64,000 nucleotides of DNA from Paramarasmius palmivorus (taxonomy: Eukaryota; Basidiomycota; Agaricomycetes; Agaricales; Marasmiaceae). The stretch lies in the NCBI GenBank assembly GCA_037176845.1, contig JAYKXP010000005.1, positions 682,001-746,000 on the forward strand. Direction: 5' to 3'. This document shows, piece after piece, positions 17,755-28,752 of this stretch (position 1 is the stretch's first letter; every line of letters starts with the position of its first letter). The notes under the pieces were generated by a model that saw only the letters and a program-made list of their open reading frames with translations, made no database searches and was not told where the DNA came from. Both the position numbers and the translations under genes were made by a program.

Positions 17755-18240
17755 TTTCCTTCGACGTTGGAAGTTCTCCGCTCAAACGGCCTTCCAACGA
17801 TCAAAAAGGCTTTCCAGATTCCTATCTTACTGATGGCGGGCACCTTCGATCTGCAGCGACTGGGACAGCAGATTCAACGCATTCAGAATACCCTACAGGA
17901 ACCGGAAAAGCAGATGGGTAGTATCCCATATACAGCGGGGGAAAAGCTGGCTGTCCTGTGCACAAGATTCCCATCGAAATCTTGGAGGAGCTCTTCTCGT
18001 ATGCGTGTCTCGGGAAAAATCTTGACGAGTTTTCTCCTGTCATCAGTTCCCGTCGCAAGAACCTATACAAATGGGAACACGTCGCCACCGCGATCGCTTT
18101 TCTCCTCTCCCAGAACTGCCACCACCGGAGGCGCGTTACCATTGGAACGCCTTAACATGGTTCCCTCTCTCCGTCTCCGAGGCTTGATGCAGATGGAGCA
18201 GAAACACGCAAATTTGGTTGCGAATCCGAGTCGGAGGAAC
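17755..18240 (+). pseudogene. Decayed fragment of a fourth F-box gene
   Basis: A remnant related to the three upstream F-box genes. One frame reads LEVLRSNGLPTIKKAFQIPI and then a coiled-coil-like stretch, matching residues about 31-90 of the intact copies. The F-box core (IPIEILEELFSYACLG) follows in another frame near 17965-18015. A trace of the later block (SLRLRGLMQMEQKHANLV) appears near 18165-18225. The start region, the CxxC motif and the whole leucine-rich half are missing, and there are at least two frame changes. It marks the downstream end of the array. Confidence 0.7.
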
Positions 18241-18478
18241 AGGAGGATTGGAAGGGGCACGAGAATCTAGATGTCACAGAAGTTCGACACGGGCAGAAAT
18301 CGGTGAAGAGGGTTCAAGGACTGCGTAACCTCTCTCAAGGATAGATCATTCAATGTAGTCCATACTTATGTGCACTTGACTTAGTACATGCCAAATGTCA
18401 AACTGTGTGTTACTAACAACTTGACGCGCCGGTGTTGCTGCGGATGACGCGACCCGAATAACTCTTACCGCAACCACC

Positions 18479-19429
18479 ATGACTGCTCTCGAAGAAACAA
18501 ATCTAGTACCGCCATCTACTAATGGCTTTCCTCTGGGGTACTTTGTTATTCGCTCTTTATCCTCTGAAGATCCTGTTCGTGTCCTTGACGTCCGAGGCGG
18601 TGACACTAAGGACGGCACAGAAATCATTCTATATACAGAGAACGAAAAGTCCTTGGTTGATAGTAAGTTGGATCTTATCCAACATGGAGGCGTTCCTTAT
18701 CTTTATCCAGACAGAAGGAACCCAGAGACTAACAATCAGGTTCATTTCCTGCCAATAGCGTCATAACAAGCCCTATATTACTTCTTGCTAGGTCTTCTTT
18801 ATAGATGACACCGGTGCATTGTGCTCAAGGGGATCTGGACACGCAATTGATATCGAAGGTGCGCCCGACATTCAATCCCGCTATCTGAAATTCACAATGC
18901 CTTCTTCATAGGCGATCAATTGGTTCTTCGTCACAGACGTCCCCTTGCACACCCCTACCCGAATCGACACTCTCACCCTTTGCCTAAATTCACATACACT
19001 CACAAGACGGGGGAGATCAGTATACAATTTGCCTGCGATCCTTCCTATCCTTGGTCAAGCAACAGCTCGACCAATTGGCAAAACAAGACGTATCTTCTCA
19101 CCTCACTTCCTCTTCGCAAGACCAAGGGACGACTCGATGGGCTGCATAGCCCCCTGAGTCTTTTTGGATCATCACATGCGCAGAAACGTGCTACACTCGA
19201 GGAGATGGCGAAGCGTGGTATTGACCTAGGAGACGATGAAGTATTAGAAGAAGAGCGCGGGGAAGAGGCAGAGGTGGACGACTCTCCTGATCTCATGAGG
19301 AGAGTGAAGATGATAACCACCACTAAACCGACTGAAGAAGAACATGGATTGCTGGAGAAGGCCAAAAAGCGGCGCCATTGGGAGATTGTGTCAATCCGTA
19401 CGACTGACGCAAGGACCGGGAGCATTTAG
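18479..19429 (+). CDS. CBM13 / ricin-B-like beta-trefoil protein, copy 1
   Basis: A predicted carbohydrate-binding protein of a basidiomycete CBM13-like family; it has a lectin-type fold only and no toxin catalytic domain. The first exon gives GYFVIRSL...VRVLDVRGGD, the first trefoil strand pattern. Short introns follow (about 18661-18713, 18740-18791 and 18858-18911). The spliced middle reads NPETNNQ / VFFIDDTGALCSRGSGHAIDIEG, then DQLVLRHRRP and LPKFTYTH. The C-terminal third is acidic (EEERGEEAEVDDSPD) and ends in RHWEIVSIRTTDARTG. There is no signal peptide, so it is probably intracellular. The classic QxW repeats are not obvious, so sugar binding is inference. Confidence 0.72.
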
Positions 19430-19696
19430 GCCACTTACAAGGTGAAAGGGTTATCAGATCGGGACTATGATGCGTGTTCAGCGTATGTCTGCTAACATTC
19501 TGTCTGTCTATCCTTTGCCTAGGGTCATGTCGTACTTTTTTGGTTACGCTGCAATGAGATCCATCTTTAACAAACTTGGGGTCGATGAATGTGAGAAGCT
19601 AACCACGGCAAAGTCAACACATGCCCTGCAGCACTCGCCTGTCATAAGGCTGGTGGCAATCCGCTAAGGAGACTGATCCTTCTCCTCCGCACTACC

Positions 19697-20543
19697 ATGA
19701 CACCTTTACCACCTTGCCCACCGGTAGGTAACGGCTTCCCAGAAGGCTACTTCACCATCAAGTGTCCTGGTTCTCAGGGCCGTGTCCTCGATGTTCGTGG
19801 AGGAGACGTAGCAGATGGAGCCGAAATTATAATATACAAAGACAAGACCCATAAATGTAAGTTATCATTGGCTCTTGGTTTACTATCTTTTAAAGCGATA
19901 TTACAGTCAGAAAGAGCGCTCAAAACCAGGTTCGGTGCTGTATTGACTGGTTGCTCCACGTTCTTAGACACAATTGGAGTAGCTCTTTTTCGTAGACAAG
20001 CATGGAACTCTGCGATCAAAGGCATCTGGTCACGCAGTTGGTTACGATTCCAAAGGTCACTCAAGTTTGTGCTAAGGTACCACCCTCGACTGAAATACAG
20101 CGTTTGCAGGACACCGTCTCGTGCTTCGAAAAAGCCCTCACGCTGATTTGCCGAAATTCTCCTACTGTGAACGGTCTCGTGAAGTGCTTGTCCGACTTCC
20201 AGGGATGGAAGAAAAACCTTACCTCATGGCCGCTCTCCCTATGGCTGCCCCAAAGGACACAAAAGTCGATGTTCCTCATGTCGTCGAAGCCTTGGGGTAT
20301 TTTGGATTATCTCCAGGCTTTCCGGATCCAGAAAAGTTGACCGCGCACAACAAATCCTGCAAATCTTTAGTAGACGACGACGAGATTGGCGGTGAAGCTG
20401 ATGTCGATGATCATCATGAGAAGATGCGGGAAGTCCGGATAATACAGAAGGATGATAAATCAGTAAGAGACCGTCGACAATGGGAAGTCAAGGTCATCCC
20501 CGAATCATGGGCGGAGTGGACCGAGTCGCTGTTGCACGTTTGA
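19697..20543 (+). CDS. CBM13 / ricin-B-like protein, copy 2
   Basis: A tandem relative of the gene at 18479. Exon 1 reads GFPEGYFTIK...RVLDVRGGDVADGAEIIIY. After introns, an exon near 19990-20056 in the right frame gives FFVDKHGTLRSKASGHAV. The last intron (about 20057-20108) joins AAAG to GACACCG, giving GHRLVLRKSPHADLPKF. This matches GDQLVLRH...LPKF in copy 1 with the same intron position and phase. The long final exon carries the acidic block (DDDEIGGEADVDD) and ends RRQWEVKVIPESWAEW. Several segments are shorter than in copy 1, notably in the LVLR-LPKF region. The exon around 19907-19929 is the least certain. The gene looks functional despite the divergence. Confidence 0.6.
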
Positions 20544-20795
20544 TGTCATTGTTCTTTATATGCATGCTATTATCGTCGCTCCGAATGTACTGTACTATTA
20601 ATTGAACAAGTCCCTTGACCAACCTCGATGTAGCATGAGATTGAATGTGTGCACTGTGCGCGGCCGGAGAGATACGATGGGCGTGAGAATTCTGAGCACT
20701 TGAGCTTTGCCGGAAAATCCGCTCGAAATCCGCCCAAAGATAACGGCGAACATTCGCAAAGATGTGTCGCATTCTTGGTTCTTCTCTCACCCACC

Positions 20796-22490
20796 ATGAT
20801 ACCACTCACCTTTGGTGCTCTTCTAATTGCTCCTCTTGCTCTGGCACACAGTCAGCAGCCATTCCGAGCGGATGACCCGACCTGGCTCGAAAAGTATGGT
20901 CCACAGATTGATCAACCGTTTTCTGGCCCTCTTTCTTTCTCTCACCTACCCTATTCACGCTGCTTGGAGACGGAGGATGTCGAGTTTGATATAGCTTTGC
21001 TAGGGATGCCATTCGATACTGGTGTGACTTACAGATCAGGGTATGTTGTTCACTTTTCATGCGACTTGCATGATACTAAGTACGCGTTTTCTCTCCCGTA
21101 GAGCTCGGTTTGGTCCGTATGCGATTCGATCAGGTAGTCGAAGACAGAGGCAAGCTCGTGGGTATACAATGGCCTGGGGAAAGAACCCATACGAAGAAGG
21201 AGTAAAGATTGTGGACTGTGGCGATGTGCGTTCAATGAGTCGCCTGAATGAATCGTAAATCTCACATTCTCCTTAGGTCCCCGTCAACCCATTCGACAAT
21301 GCCCTTGCTGTTGATCAGATGGAGGTCGCGTACACTACATTGCTAAAGAGACCTGTGGCCACGCCTTCCAAGCAGAACGCAAGCCTTGCCTCCAGCGGTC
21401 ACCCTCGTATTATCACGTCCGTCATTTTCACCTCTACATTGAGACTAATACTGATGCCAGTATATAGTCTCGGAGGAGACCACACTATTGTGAGAAAGAA
21501 GTTATCACGTCTCTGGAAACACGCTTAATGGTCGCGTTCAGGTGCTTCCCATTTTAAGATCACTTTACAAAATCTATGGCCCGATATCTGTCATTCATTT
21601 TGACGCACATCTGGTTCGTCTCCATCTGTGTTAAAACTATCCTTACTGAGACTCGATTGTAGGATACTTGGCCCACATATGCAGGATCCACGACTGACCA
21701 AGCGCGCGTTACCCATGGCACTTTCTTCTACCTCGCCAGTGAAGAAGGCTTGATGAGCAATCAAAGTGTTCATGCCGGAATTAGGTGCAAGCTTGGAGTA
21801 TGCAAAACTTCTTTTCTCTTTGTATCATATCATGATCTGACTCTTGTACAGGGATTGGAAGACCTGGAGAACGACGAGTCTGTTGGCTTCCAATTGATTT
21901 CCACCGACGACATAGACGATTTAGGAGTCGTAGAGATAATCAACCGGATTCGTACCAGAATTGGCGATACACCGGTATACTTGAGGTCCGTTCAGCGTGA
22001 ATTATCTAGAGATGCCATTGAGTAACCCATAATCTTTAGTCTGGATATTGACGTGATAGGTAAACACCACCTTTAGTTTGCTTGTTCTTTGCTGAATGAC
22101 TACGATCCAAGATCCTGGTTTGGCTCCTGCTAGTGAGTTCCGCATCAGACGATGGCACTTACATAGTACAAACTGATTTTTCTTCCCAGCTGGAACTCCC
22201 GAGGCAGGAGGATGGACGACTCGAGAAGTGAAGCGCATTTTGAGGGGACTTGCCGGTCTGAACTTCGTGTAAGTGAACCATCTTCCCAAAAACCCTTGAT
22301 CACCTTTCTCAAGCTACTTTCTAACAGAGGTGCCGACATCGTTGAAGTTGCACCCTCGTACGACAACGCAGAGATCACTGGTATCGCAGCTGCGGATCTG
22401 GTCCATGACTTCCTGTCCATGATTCTGTCAAACGAGCCTCCGAAGACTGGTCGTGTTGATCCCCCGGTCTTGTTGAAAGACGAGCTATAA
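20796..22490 (+). CDS. Secreted agmatinase-like ureohydrolase, copy 1
   Basis: A member of the arginase/agmatinase/ureohydrolase family, which hydrolyses guanidino compounds to an amine plus urea using two Mn ions. Metal motifs are visible across the exons: GGDHT (near 21475), HFDAHL joined by splicing to DTW (near 21597 and 21664) and SLDIDVIDPGLAP (near 22038-22115). The later GTPEAGGWTTREVKRI block and GADIVEVAPSYD near the end are typical of agmatinases. The start at 20796 gives a hydrophobic leader (IPLTFGALLIAPLALAHS), so the enzyme is predicted to be secreted or vacuolar. At least eight introns interrupt the gene. The exact substrate (agmatine, guanidinobutyrate or other) cannot be told from the sequence. 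Confidence 0.87.
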
Positions 22491-22740
22491 GAGTCTCGGC
22501 AATATGTTGCGTAAATGTAATGTATTCGATTTAAGAAATGCTCTGAAATGCTTCGTAAATTGTTGGCGCTGATTTCGTCTCGCCGAGCGCGCAAGCCAAA
22601 GAATTTATACCAGTTGATGTCCTCGTGCATTTCAAGCGTATCTACCTATCTCTGCCCACAAATACAGTCGCAGGCAGGCAGACGGCGGCCGGGGTTCCGT
22701 TTTCCAGTTATCGCGACAACGTGTTGCTCTCGGGATACGA

Positions 22741-22746
22741 TATAAG
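22741..22746 (+). promoter_or_regulatory. TATA-like element upstream of ureohydrolase copy 2
   Basis: TATAAG lies 42 bp before the ATG at 22783, a reasonable position for a core promoter with a short leader. This is a motif match only. Confidence 0.35.
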
Positions 22747-22782
22747 GGCCAAACGTCTCTGACGGGACCTCCAATTCAAACG

Positions 22783-24392
22783 ATGCGCGACCACCTGACT
22801 CCTTTGATTTTCTTAGGTATTTCAACGGTAGCTGCTCAACAGCAACCATTGTATGCCCCTGGCGTCTCTGGCGCTACTTGGAGAGAGAAGTATGGTCCTC
22901 AAACGGACCTTACGTTTACTGGACCCAACTCTTTCTCGCATTTGCCCTATGTCCGTTGCCTAGATGTCGAAAACGAACACTTTGACATCGCAATTCTGGG
23001 GATGCCATTTGATACGGGTGTCACACATAGACCTGGGTCAGTATGGGCTTCATCTTCATTCTTTTCCTTAGTATTCACCCTTCTGTCTGCAGAGCTCGGT
23101 TTGGCCCTCAAGCTATTCGGACCGGAAGCCAGCGAGAATTCGAGAATTTTGGATACTCGCTGTCCTGGGAGACCACTCCCTATGAACAGGGTGCTAAAAT
23201 CATTGATTGTGGCGACGTAAGTATGCATTTGGGGATGTCGATTCTTTTGTTCGTAAAGCTAATGCATTGCTACAGGTCCCAGTCAGTCCATTTGACAATG
23301 CTCTGGCTATCGACCAGATGGAGGTTGCATACTCGACGCTCCTCGACAGGCCAGTAGCGAACTCAAGTTTAAGTGGCTCTCCTCGTATTATTACCCTCGG
23401 GGGAGATCATACCATTGTAAGTGAACTTCTCGGAGAGATACCCATTCCACAGATCTAGATATATGCAGGTTTTACCCATCCTTCGAGCCCTACACAAGGT
23501 CCACGGTCCGATCTCTGTCATTCACTTTGACTCGCACCTTGTAGGTCAAATGGTATCGATGTCCTCATGCACTCGCTCACGCTTTGACAGGACACCTGGC
23601 CCACACTTCCTGGCTCGGCAACTAAGCAGTCACGAATCAATCACGGAACATACTTCTATGTCGCTCATGAGGAGGGTCTCATCAGCAACCATAGCATCCA
23701 TGCTGGCATTCGTGGCAAGCTTATGGTTCGTTGCATTCCGTCGAGCGTCAAACATTCATGAACCTCGTTGATGGGTTGTCCAGGGCCTCGTTGATCTCGA
23801 AACGGACGCTTCAACGGGATTTCAGCTGATATCAACTGACGACATAGATAATTTGGGCATACCTGAGATAGTGCGTCGTATCCGCGCAAGAGTAGGCGAT
23901 ACACCTGTTTATTTGAGGCGAGTTACTTTCAGTTGATTGTCTTCGGTTGTGTCTGATGCCTGTTTGTAGTTTTGACATCGACGTGATAGGTATCTAACAT
24001 TCACTCTTCTTCGATTTTCTTTGGACTGATTGTCTCGAAGATCCTGGATTAGCACCTGCCAGTGAGTGTTGATGATGAGGACCCAAACATTGTTTACGCA
24101 TCATTCTGCAAAGCCGGTACACCCGAAGCGGGTGGATGGACCACTAGGGAAGTCAAACGTATCATTAGAGGTCTAGCTGGCCTCAACTTTGTGTAAGTAC
24201 GATTCTTTATTCTGCCTGACTACCAGCTGAACACCCGGACCTTGCAGTGGCGCCGATATCGTCGAAGTCGCCCCTGCATACGACCACGCAGAAATCACAG
24301 GAATTGCTGCGGCCGACCTGGTCTATGACTTCCTCTCGATGATGCTAACCGATGAACCTCCAAAAAACGACCGCGTCAGGGACGAGTTGTAG
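22783..24392 (+). CDS. Secreted agmatinase-like ureohydrolase, copy 2
   Basis: A tandem paralogue of the gene at 20796, in the same direction, 292 bp downstream. It has its own hydrophobic leader (LTPLIFLGISTVAAQQQ), so it is also predicted to be exported. GGDHT is near 23400. The second metal motif is HFDSHL spliced to DTWPT (near 23524 and 23591), with Ser replacing the Ala of copy 1 between the metal-binding Asp and His. The third motif is FDIDVID spliced to PGLAPA (near 23970-24060). The C-terminus keeps GADIVEVAPAYDHAEITGIAAADL and ends shorter than copy 1. Exon boundaries correspond well to those of copy 1, so the duplication included introns. Confidence 0.86.
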
Positions 24393-24607
24393 AACAAAAG
24401 AATGGAACCAGCTGTGATGAACGAGTGTATAGCAAACGAAAAAAGTATTCTTACATTCAGGTTCGTGGCTAGCTGTCGTTTCGTGGGCATGAGACGAAGA
24501 CGAGGAAATAAAATATAATAATATAACTGTCCGAGCGAAGAAGAAAAACGACACGCAGTCCTTCGATTGGTATCATTTACGGTATCATGATCTGAATTGG
24601 GTTTCTA

Positions 24608-26334
24608 TCAATGTTTACCCCATGATGCAGCGGGAGGATTCACGCCTGGATCGTAGCTTGGTGGACTGTCATCGTACCGTTGTTGCGGCGGAGACATCGT
24701 GCGCTGAGGCGGAGATGCTATTGCCTGAGGCATTGAAGGTGCTGGAGTGCTGGGGTTGCTGTACGGAACATATCCCGCGGTTGAAGGGTGGTCGGGTATG
24801 GCGGGCACTGAGCTGGTGTTTTCGCGCAGTGGCGGAACGGAGTTGTCTCCATAGCCGTCACCGCCTAGAGTGTAACTGCGCTCTGGCGGTGCAGTTTGTG
24901 CGGAATAGTACGATGTTGCATGGGAGTTGTAACCCTGAGGAGTTGGAGTATTTTGCTGAGGCTGTGCGACATATGGATCGTACTGGGAATACGAGCTCGG
25001 GTGTTGTTCATGAGCGGAGTAATCTGTATGTACATGTCAGTAAGGGATTGATGCACCGAAAAGAATGCTTACAAGCTGATCCACCCGCAGCATGTCCATA
25101 CTCGCGTCCGGCATTGTAATCCCCGTATTGTTGTTGGCCAGCTGCTAGATAGGCGTTGTTCGGAGGCGGAGATCTCGTAGGCATAGGTGGTGAGGTGGCT
25201 TGATTGTAGGTGGATGGAGCGTACTGTGAGGCGGCATAGCTGTGAGCACTAGCTTGTCTGCGAGGCTGAGGAGGGTATGACGTTGCAGCGGCGGCAGCAG
25301 CTACACCAGCACCAGCCGCAGCCGGTTTATAGTAGTCGTCAACTGCTCGAGATCCAGCCGGTTGTTGTACATATCCTCCACCTGCGTAACCACCTGCAGT
25401 GCTGGGTCGGTGACCTTGAGTGGGGCTAGTCGGTCCGTTATCGGAGTATGGAGTATCGGTATAGACGCTATCGCCATCGACGCGAGCAGTAAGCGGTTGG
25501 CTTTCGTAGAAGGCAGGCAAGCCAACCTCCTTTTGCTTGGTTTTCCTGTCTGCTTCTGCTTTGACGGCATCCATACGCATCTGATCTGCCCACATGTCAC
25601 GGCTGCTGTTGTTATTGCCACCATCTCCCCCTGACGACGCCTCTCTGTCTTTATCCCACTTCTTTCTCGGTGAACGGTTCGATATGCAACATCTGCCCAG
25701 GGTGTAGAAACAGCCACTGAAGAACAGAAGCACCCATGCGGCGAGGGTAAGCCATATCGCGTTCCCCATTGTTGCGCTTCCAACCGAATTGATTCGGGAC
25801 TTGGCAATAAAGAAAAGGGCAAGGTCAAATATGAATGCAAGCAATGCGACACCAGCAGCAAAGCCGGATACACATGTGCTGCAACAGGTCATTGACATTT
25901 CACGGACGTGTGCCAAGAGTCCAAATACGGCTGAGCCGGCTGAGAGTGCGAGAGCGACGATGTGGAGAACAAGGGCGTAGGTCAACCATTTGACTGCAAC
26001 GTTGGGAATTTCAATGTTGAGGGGTAAATCAACGAGACTGTTGATATCTATGAGACGAAATTTCAGGAATTTAACTCGAAAAAAAAAGACACAAAACAAA
26101 CGCACCTAATTCATAACCCACTGATGGTTTTGAGCAAGTTACATTGGACCCCAGCTCCAAACAGTATCCCAATGTCCCAAAAGTTACAGACCCATTTACA
26201 TTGTCTACGCTGTAATCGGCTTTGAGGAAGTATACGGATTTGAAATATGGGACACAGAAAGAAACGATTGCCAGAAGAATCGTTGCCGTCAAGGTGCAGA
26301 TAAATCCTGGAGTTGCTGGTCGAATGCAGCTCAT
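24608..26334 (-). CDS. SUR7/PalI (Rim9-like) family membrane protein
   Basis: A four-pass membrane protein of the SUR7/PalI family. Characterised members act in ambient-pH signalling (PalI/Rim9) or mark eisosome domains of the plasma membrane. The start at 26334 gives MSCIRPATPGFICTLTATILLAIVSF, a first membrane segment. An extracellular loop with cysteines and an N-glycosylation sequon (GSNVTC) follows, then three more membrane segments between about 25980 and 25680. The long cytoplasmic tail is rich in Pro, Tyr, Gln, Ser and Ala, with an alanine run (GVAAAAAATSY) and repeated PSTY/SPP patterns. Introns lie near 26105-26045 and 25075-25020. It is convergent with the second ureohydrolase gene. 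Confidence 0.8.
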
Positions 26335-26888
26335 GACTGCAAGCTGGTGAGACTAGGTCTACTGTAGACCTTTTGAGAATGAAAAGATGGAACGAAAAAG
26401 AAGAGTTGAAAAGTAGAAAGGAAAGAGAATATAAGGATGCGAAATCCGATATAAGAAGGCAGTTCAGGTCGTAGCCCTGACGCAGTGACAAGTCACAGCC
26501 ACTTACAGTCGGAACACTCGGGTTACCTTTGCCTCTTTTGGTAAAATGTGGGGCGCTTCAACGGAACTGCCACCCGCATCTCTCCCTTCGACCTCGACAA
26601 TGTCTCAAGTCCTCAACGTCTTCGATGGCAGCTAAGTACAGGGATGTCTGACATGGCAGGACTATCAAGTTTTCTACGATTTTTACAGCTTTTTTTGGTC
26701 AATGGCTTTCGGTCCCCGTGCTCAAGAAATGCGCAGTCACCGTGCTGCGTTAAAAAATCTCCGAATAGTGGAGCCTCTCGGCATCGCGATGTGGCTCTTG
26801 AAAAGAAAAAAAAACAACCCAGAAATCCCGTCATCGACCAATTCCATCGTTACCATCCTCGAAAAAGTTTCATGAAATCCTGGAACGA

Positions 26889-26909
26889 TTGAACGTTGAA
26901 CGTTGAACG
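26889..26909 (+). repeat. Three-unit TTGAACG tandem repeat
   Basis: Three perfect copies of the heptamer TTGAACG lie in noncoding DNA. This is probably a minor microsatellite; no function is suggested. Confidence 0.7.
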
Positions 26910-27093
26910 TCTATCATGATTCATAAGATCTTTCGTCGATCTATCAGTCTCATTCGCTGGACATTGCCGCTAACATTCGAATGCAGTGCTCCAATCCTGC
27001 AACTTACGCCCACGGGTACAGCCTCACTTGCAACTCCTAGTAATCAAGCTTCAATGCTTCATCTGATACCGGGAACTTGGGGTACATAAACCT

Positions 27094-27101
27094 ATATAAA
27101 C
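27094..27101 (+). promoter_or_regulatory. TATA box candidate (TATATAAA)
   Basis: A strong TATA consensus on the plus strand, 53 bp before an ATG at 27147 and more than 550 bp before the next confident gene at 27658. This spacing suggests either an unrecognised small gene or a chance match. Confidence 0.35.
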
Positions 27102-27657
27102 CAATTTCCTCAAGGTTCCCAATCCCATCTGCAGTCAACATCTTGCATGGTGACCTGTCTGTTGGTCTTCTCGGTTACGAGATGGGCTGGCGGCAGGATA
27201 GCTTGAACTGTATCTTTGATTTTTCTCTGGTCCCGACCATTGGGCTTTGCTGAATGATTAATTGCGGCGTCTCACGTCTAGCGTGCTTTCATCTGGTTCA
27301 TCTTAGGATCTCGTTTGAAAACGATGGTACTACAGACAGTCACACAAGCGTCTCCACCTCACCCACTTTCCGACTTCCGTGCTCTCGTCTCGGGCTACCT
27401 CGGGCCATCTCCAATGCTGGATGACATTCCCTCGGATGGAGAATATATATGGCTGCTGACATTGCCACAGCTTCGAGCCCGATTTGACCTGGTTTGCGGA
27501 CGCAGTACGACATCGTAGACAGCCTAGGCATGACCGACGATCTCATTTAGGCACCTGCTGGTTGCCGTGCTTCGTCATATAAAGCTATTGTGACTGACTA
27601 GGACCTCTGACCTTTGCTCGGCATCTACGTATGTGACTCTCTTCCCTCGACAACATT

Positions 27658-28476
27658 ATGGAGCCATTGCGGAGGCTTTTCATCGTAGCTTTTGGTATTC
27701 TCTTAGCTCTCGGAGGATTCAGCCTGGTGCGCATGCGTTCTATATCTCCCCGTAGCTCCGTAAAAGCACTTTCTGACTGTTTCACAGAGCGTAATTGGAT
27801 GCGTCGTCAACTTTTTCCGAGGACCAAAGCCGGTGCCGAAGGCTACCAGGGACATTGCTCCCCTTGCGCTACCAAAGTCTCCCGACAGCCGTTCTGTGCA
27901 TAGTATAGAGTCTAGTGCCTCAGAGTCGGACCTTCCGATTACCCCGACACATTCTCCATCATCTTCACTCTCACCCAGAACACCACGGAGCGGTTGTCGC
28001 AAGGCTCGGCGCACAACCACAGGCGGCCAACCTACTCCTGTGATCATTGCAGTATCCGAATCTCCTGGCAGCCCTAAAGTGAACAAGTGGTTGCATATCA
28101 ATCCGGGCCGCTCGTCTTCGGAGAGTGACCGATCTTCCCTGAAGGAAAACATATCACACAACTTCACCATGGGCTTGAGGAAGAGTAGTTTTATGAACCT
28201 TCGGAGAGTACCTAGTGCACCTGGTTCCAGTGAGTATTCCAAATTGTTTCGGCCATGACTGCTGACACCGTGCTGGTAGACCCTGCTACAGCCTCGTTTA
28301 GGCGTCGTTGCAAGTGGATAACGAAACACCCTAGGCCTGTTGATCGACCACGAACCCGCCCATACGAGGCACCGTATTTTCTTCCTTTGCCGAATGCTTC
28401 AACCCCAGTCCGTTTAGCTACGATCCTAAAGGAACTGGATATAGAGACGTCGTCTCCAACTACATCTCAGAATTAA
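27658..28476 (+). CDS. Hypothetical serine/proline-rich protein with N-terminal membrane anchor
   Basis: A three-exon gene of unknown function. Exon 1 gives MEPLRRLFIVAFGILLALGG, a positively charged start followed by one hydrophobic segment, so a signal anchor is likely. The intron at 27730-27787 has a good branch site (CTGAC) close to its AG. Exon 2 encodes a Ser/Pro-rich region with many SP and TP dipeptides (SPSSSLSPRTPRSG) and a basic stretch. A second intron (about 28231-28280) leads to a short basic C-terminus ending TSPTTSQN. No domain was recognised. The SP/TP content suggests regulation by proline-directed kinases, which is inference. The start is chosen because it precedes the hydrophobic segment and all frames join cleanly. 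Confidence 0.6.
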
Positions 28477-28743
28477 TCTGCCTGCTGTTCTTTTGTTCTT
28501 GTTGTCATTATATGTTACTTCATCTGCATTTTGTATTCTACGTTGAACGTGTATAGTCGAGCTTGCAAAGAGCTTTTTGTCATATTCCATCTCGGGTGAT
28601 TAGCCGAAATAGATAAGATAAACACGTGTACTATGTCATTCTCATGAAGCATCATCATATCGCGCGTCCCTTTTCGAGTCGAACTCTGTTGTAAAACTGT
28701 GCTTCTTGTTCTCTCTCTTCTTCTTCGACCTATTCAGCTACAC

Positions 28744-28752
28744 ATGAAATGA
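28744..28752 (+). promoter_or_regulatory. Minimal upstream ORF overlapping the SIN3 start codon
   Basis: ATG AAA TGA encodes Met-Lys-stop. Its stop codon shares two bases with the SIN3 ATG at 28749. If the transcript starts upstream, ribosomes could terminate here and reinitiate next door. This is a direct reading of the sequence; its use is inference. Confidence 0.4.

Larger units (their letters stand above)
26335..27657. other. Intergenic region with possible TATA box, no confident gene
   Basis: About 1.3 kb between divergent genes. It contains a three-unit 7-bp repeat (26889-26909) and a TATATAAA at 27094. A small spliced open frame can be built downstream of the TATA (27147-27518, intron about 27174-27281), but its product matches nothing I know. 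Confidence 0.4.
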
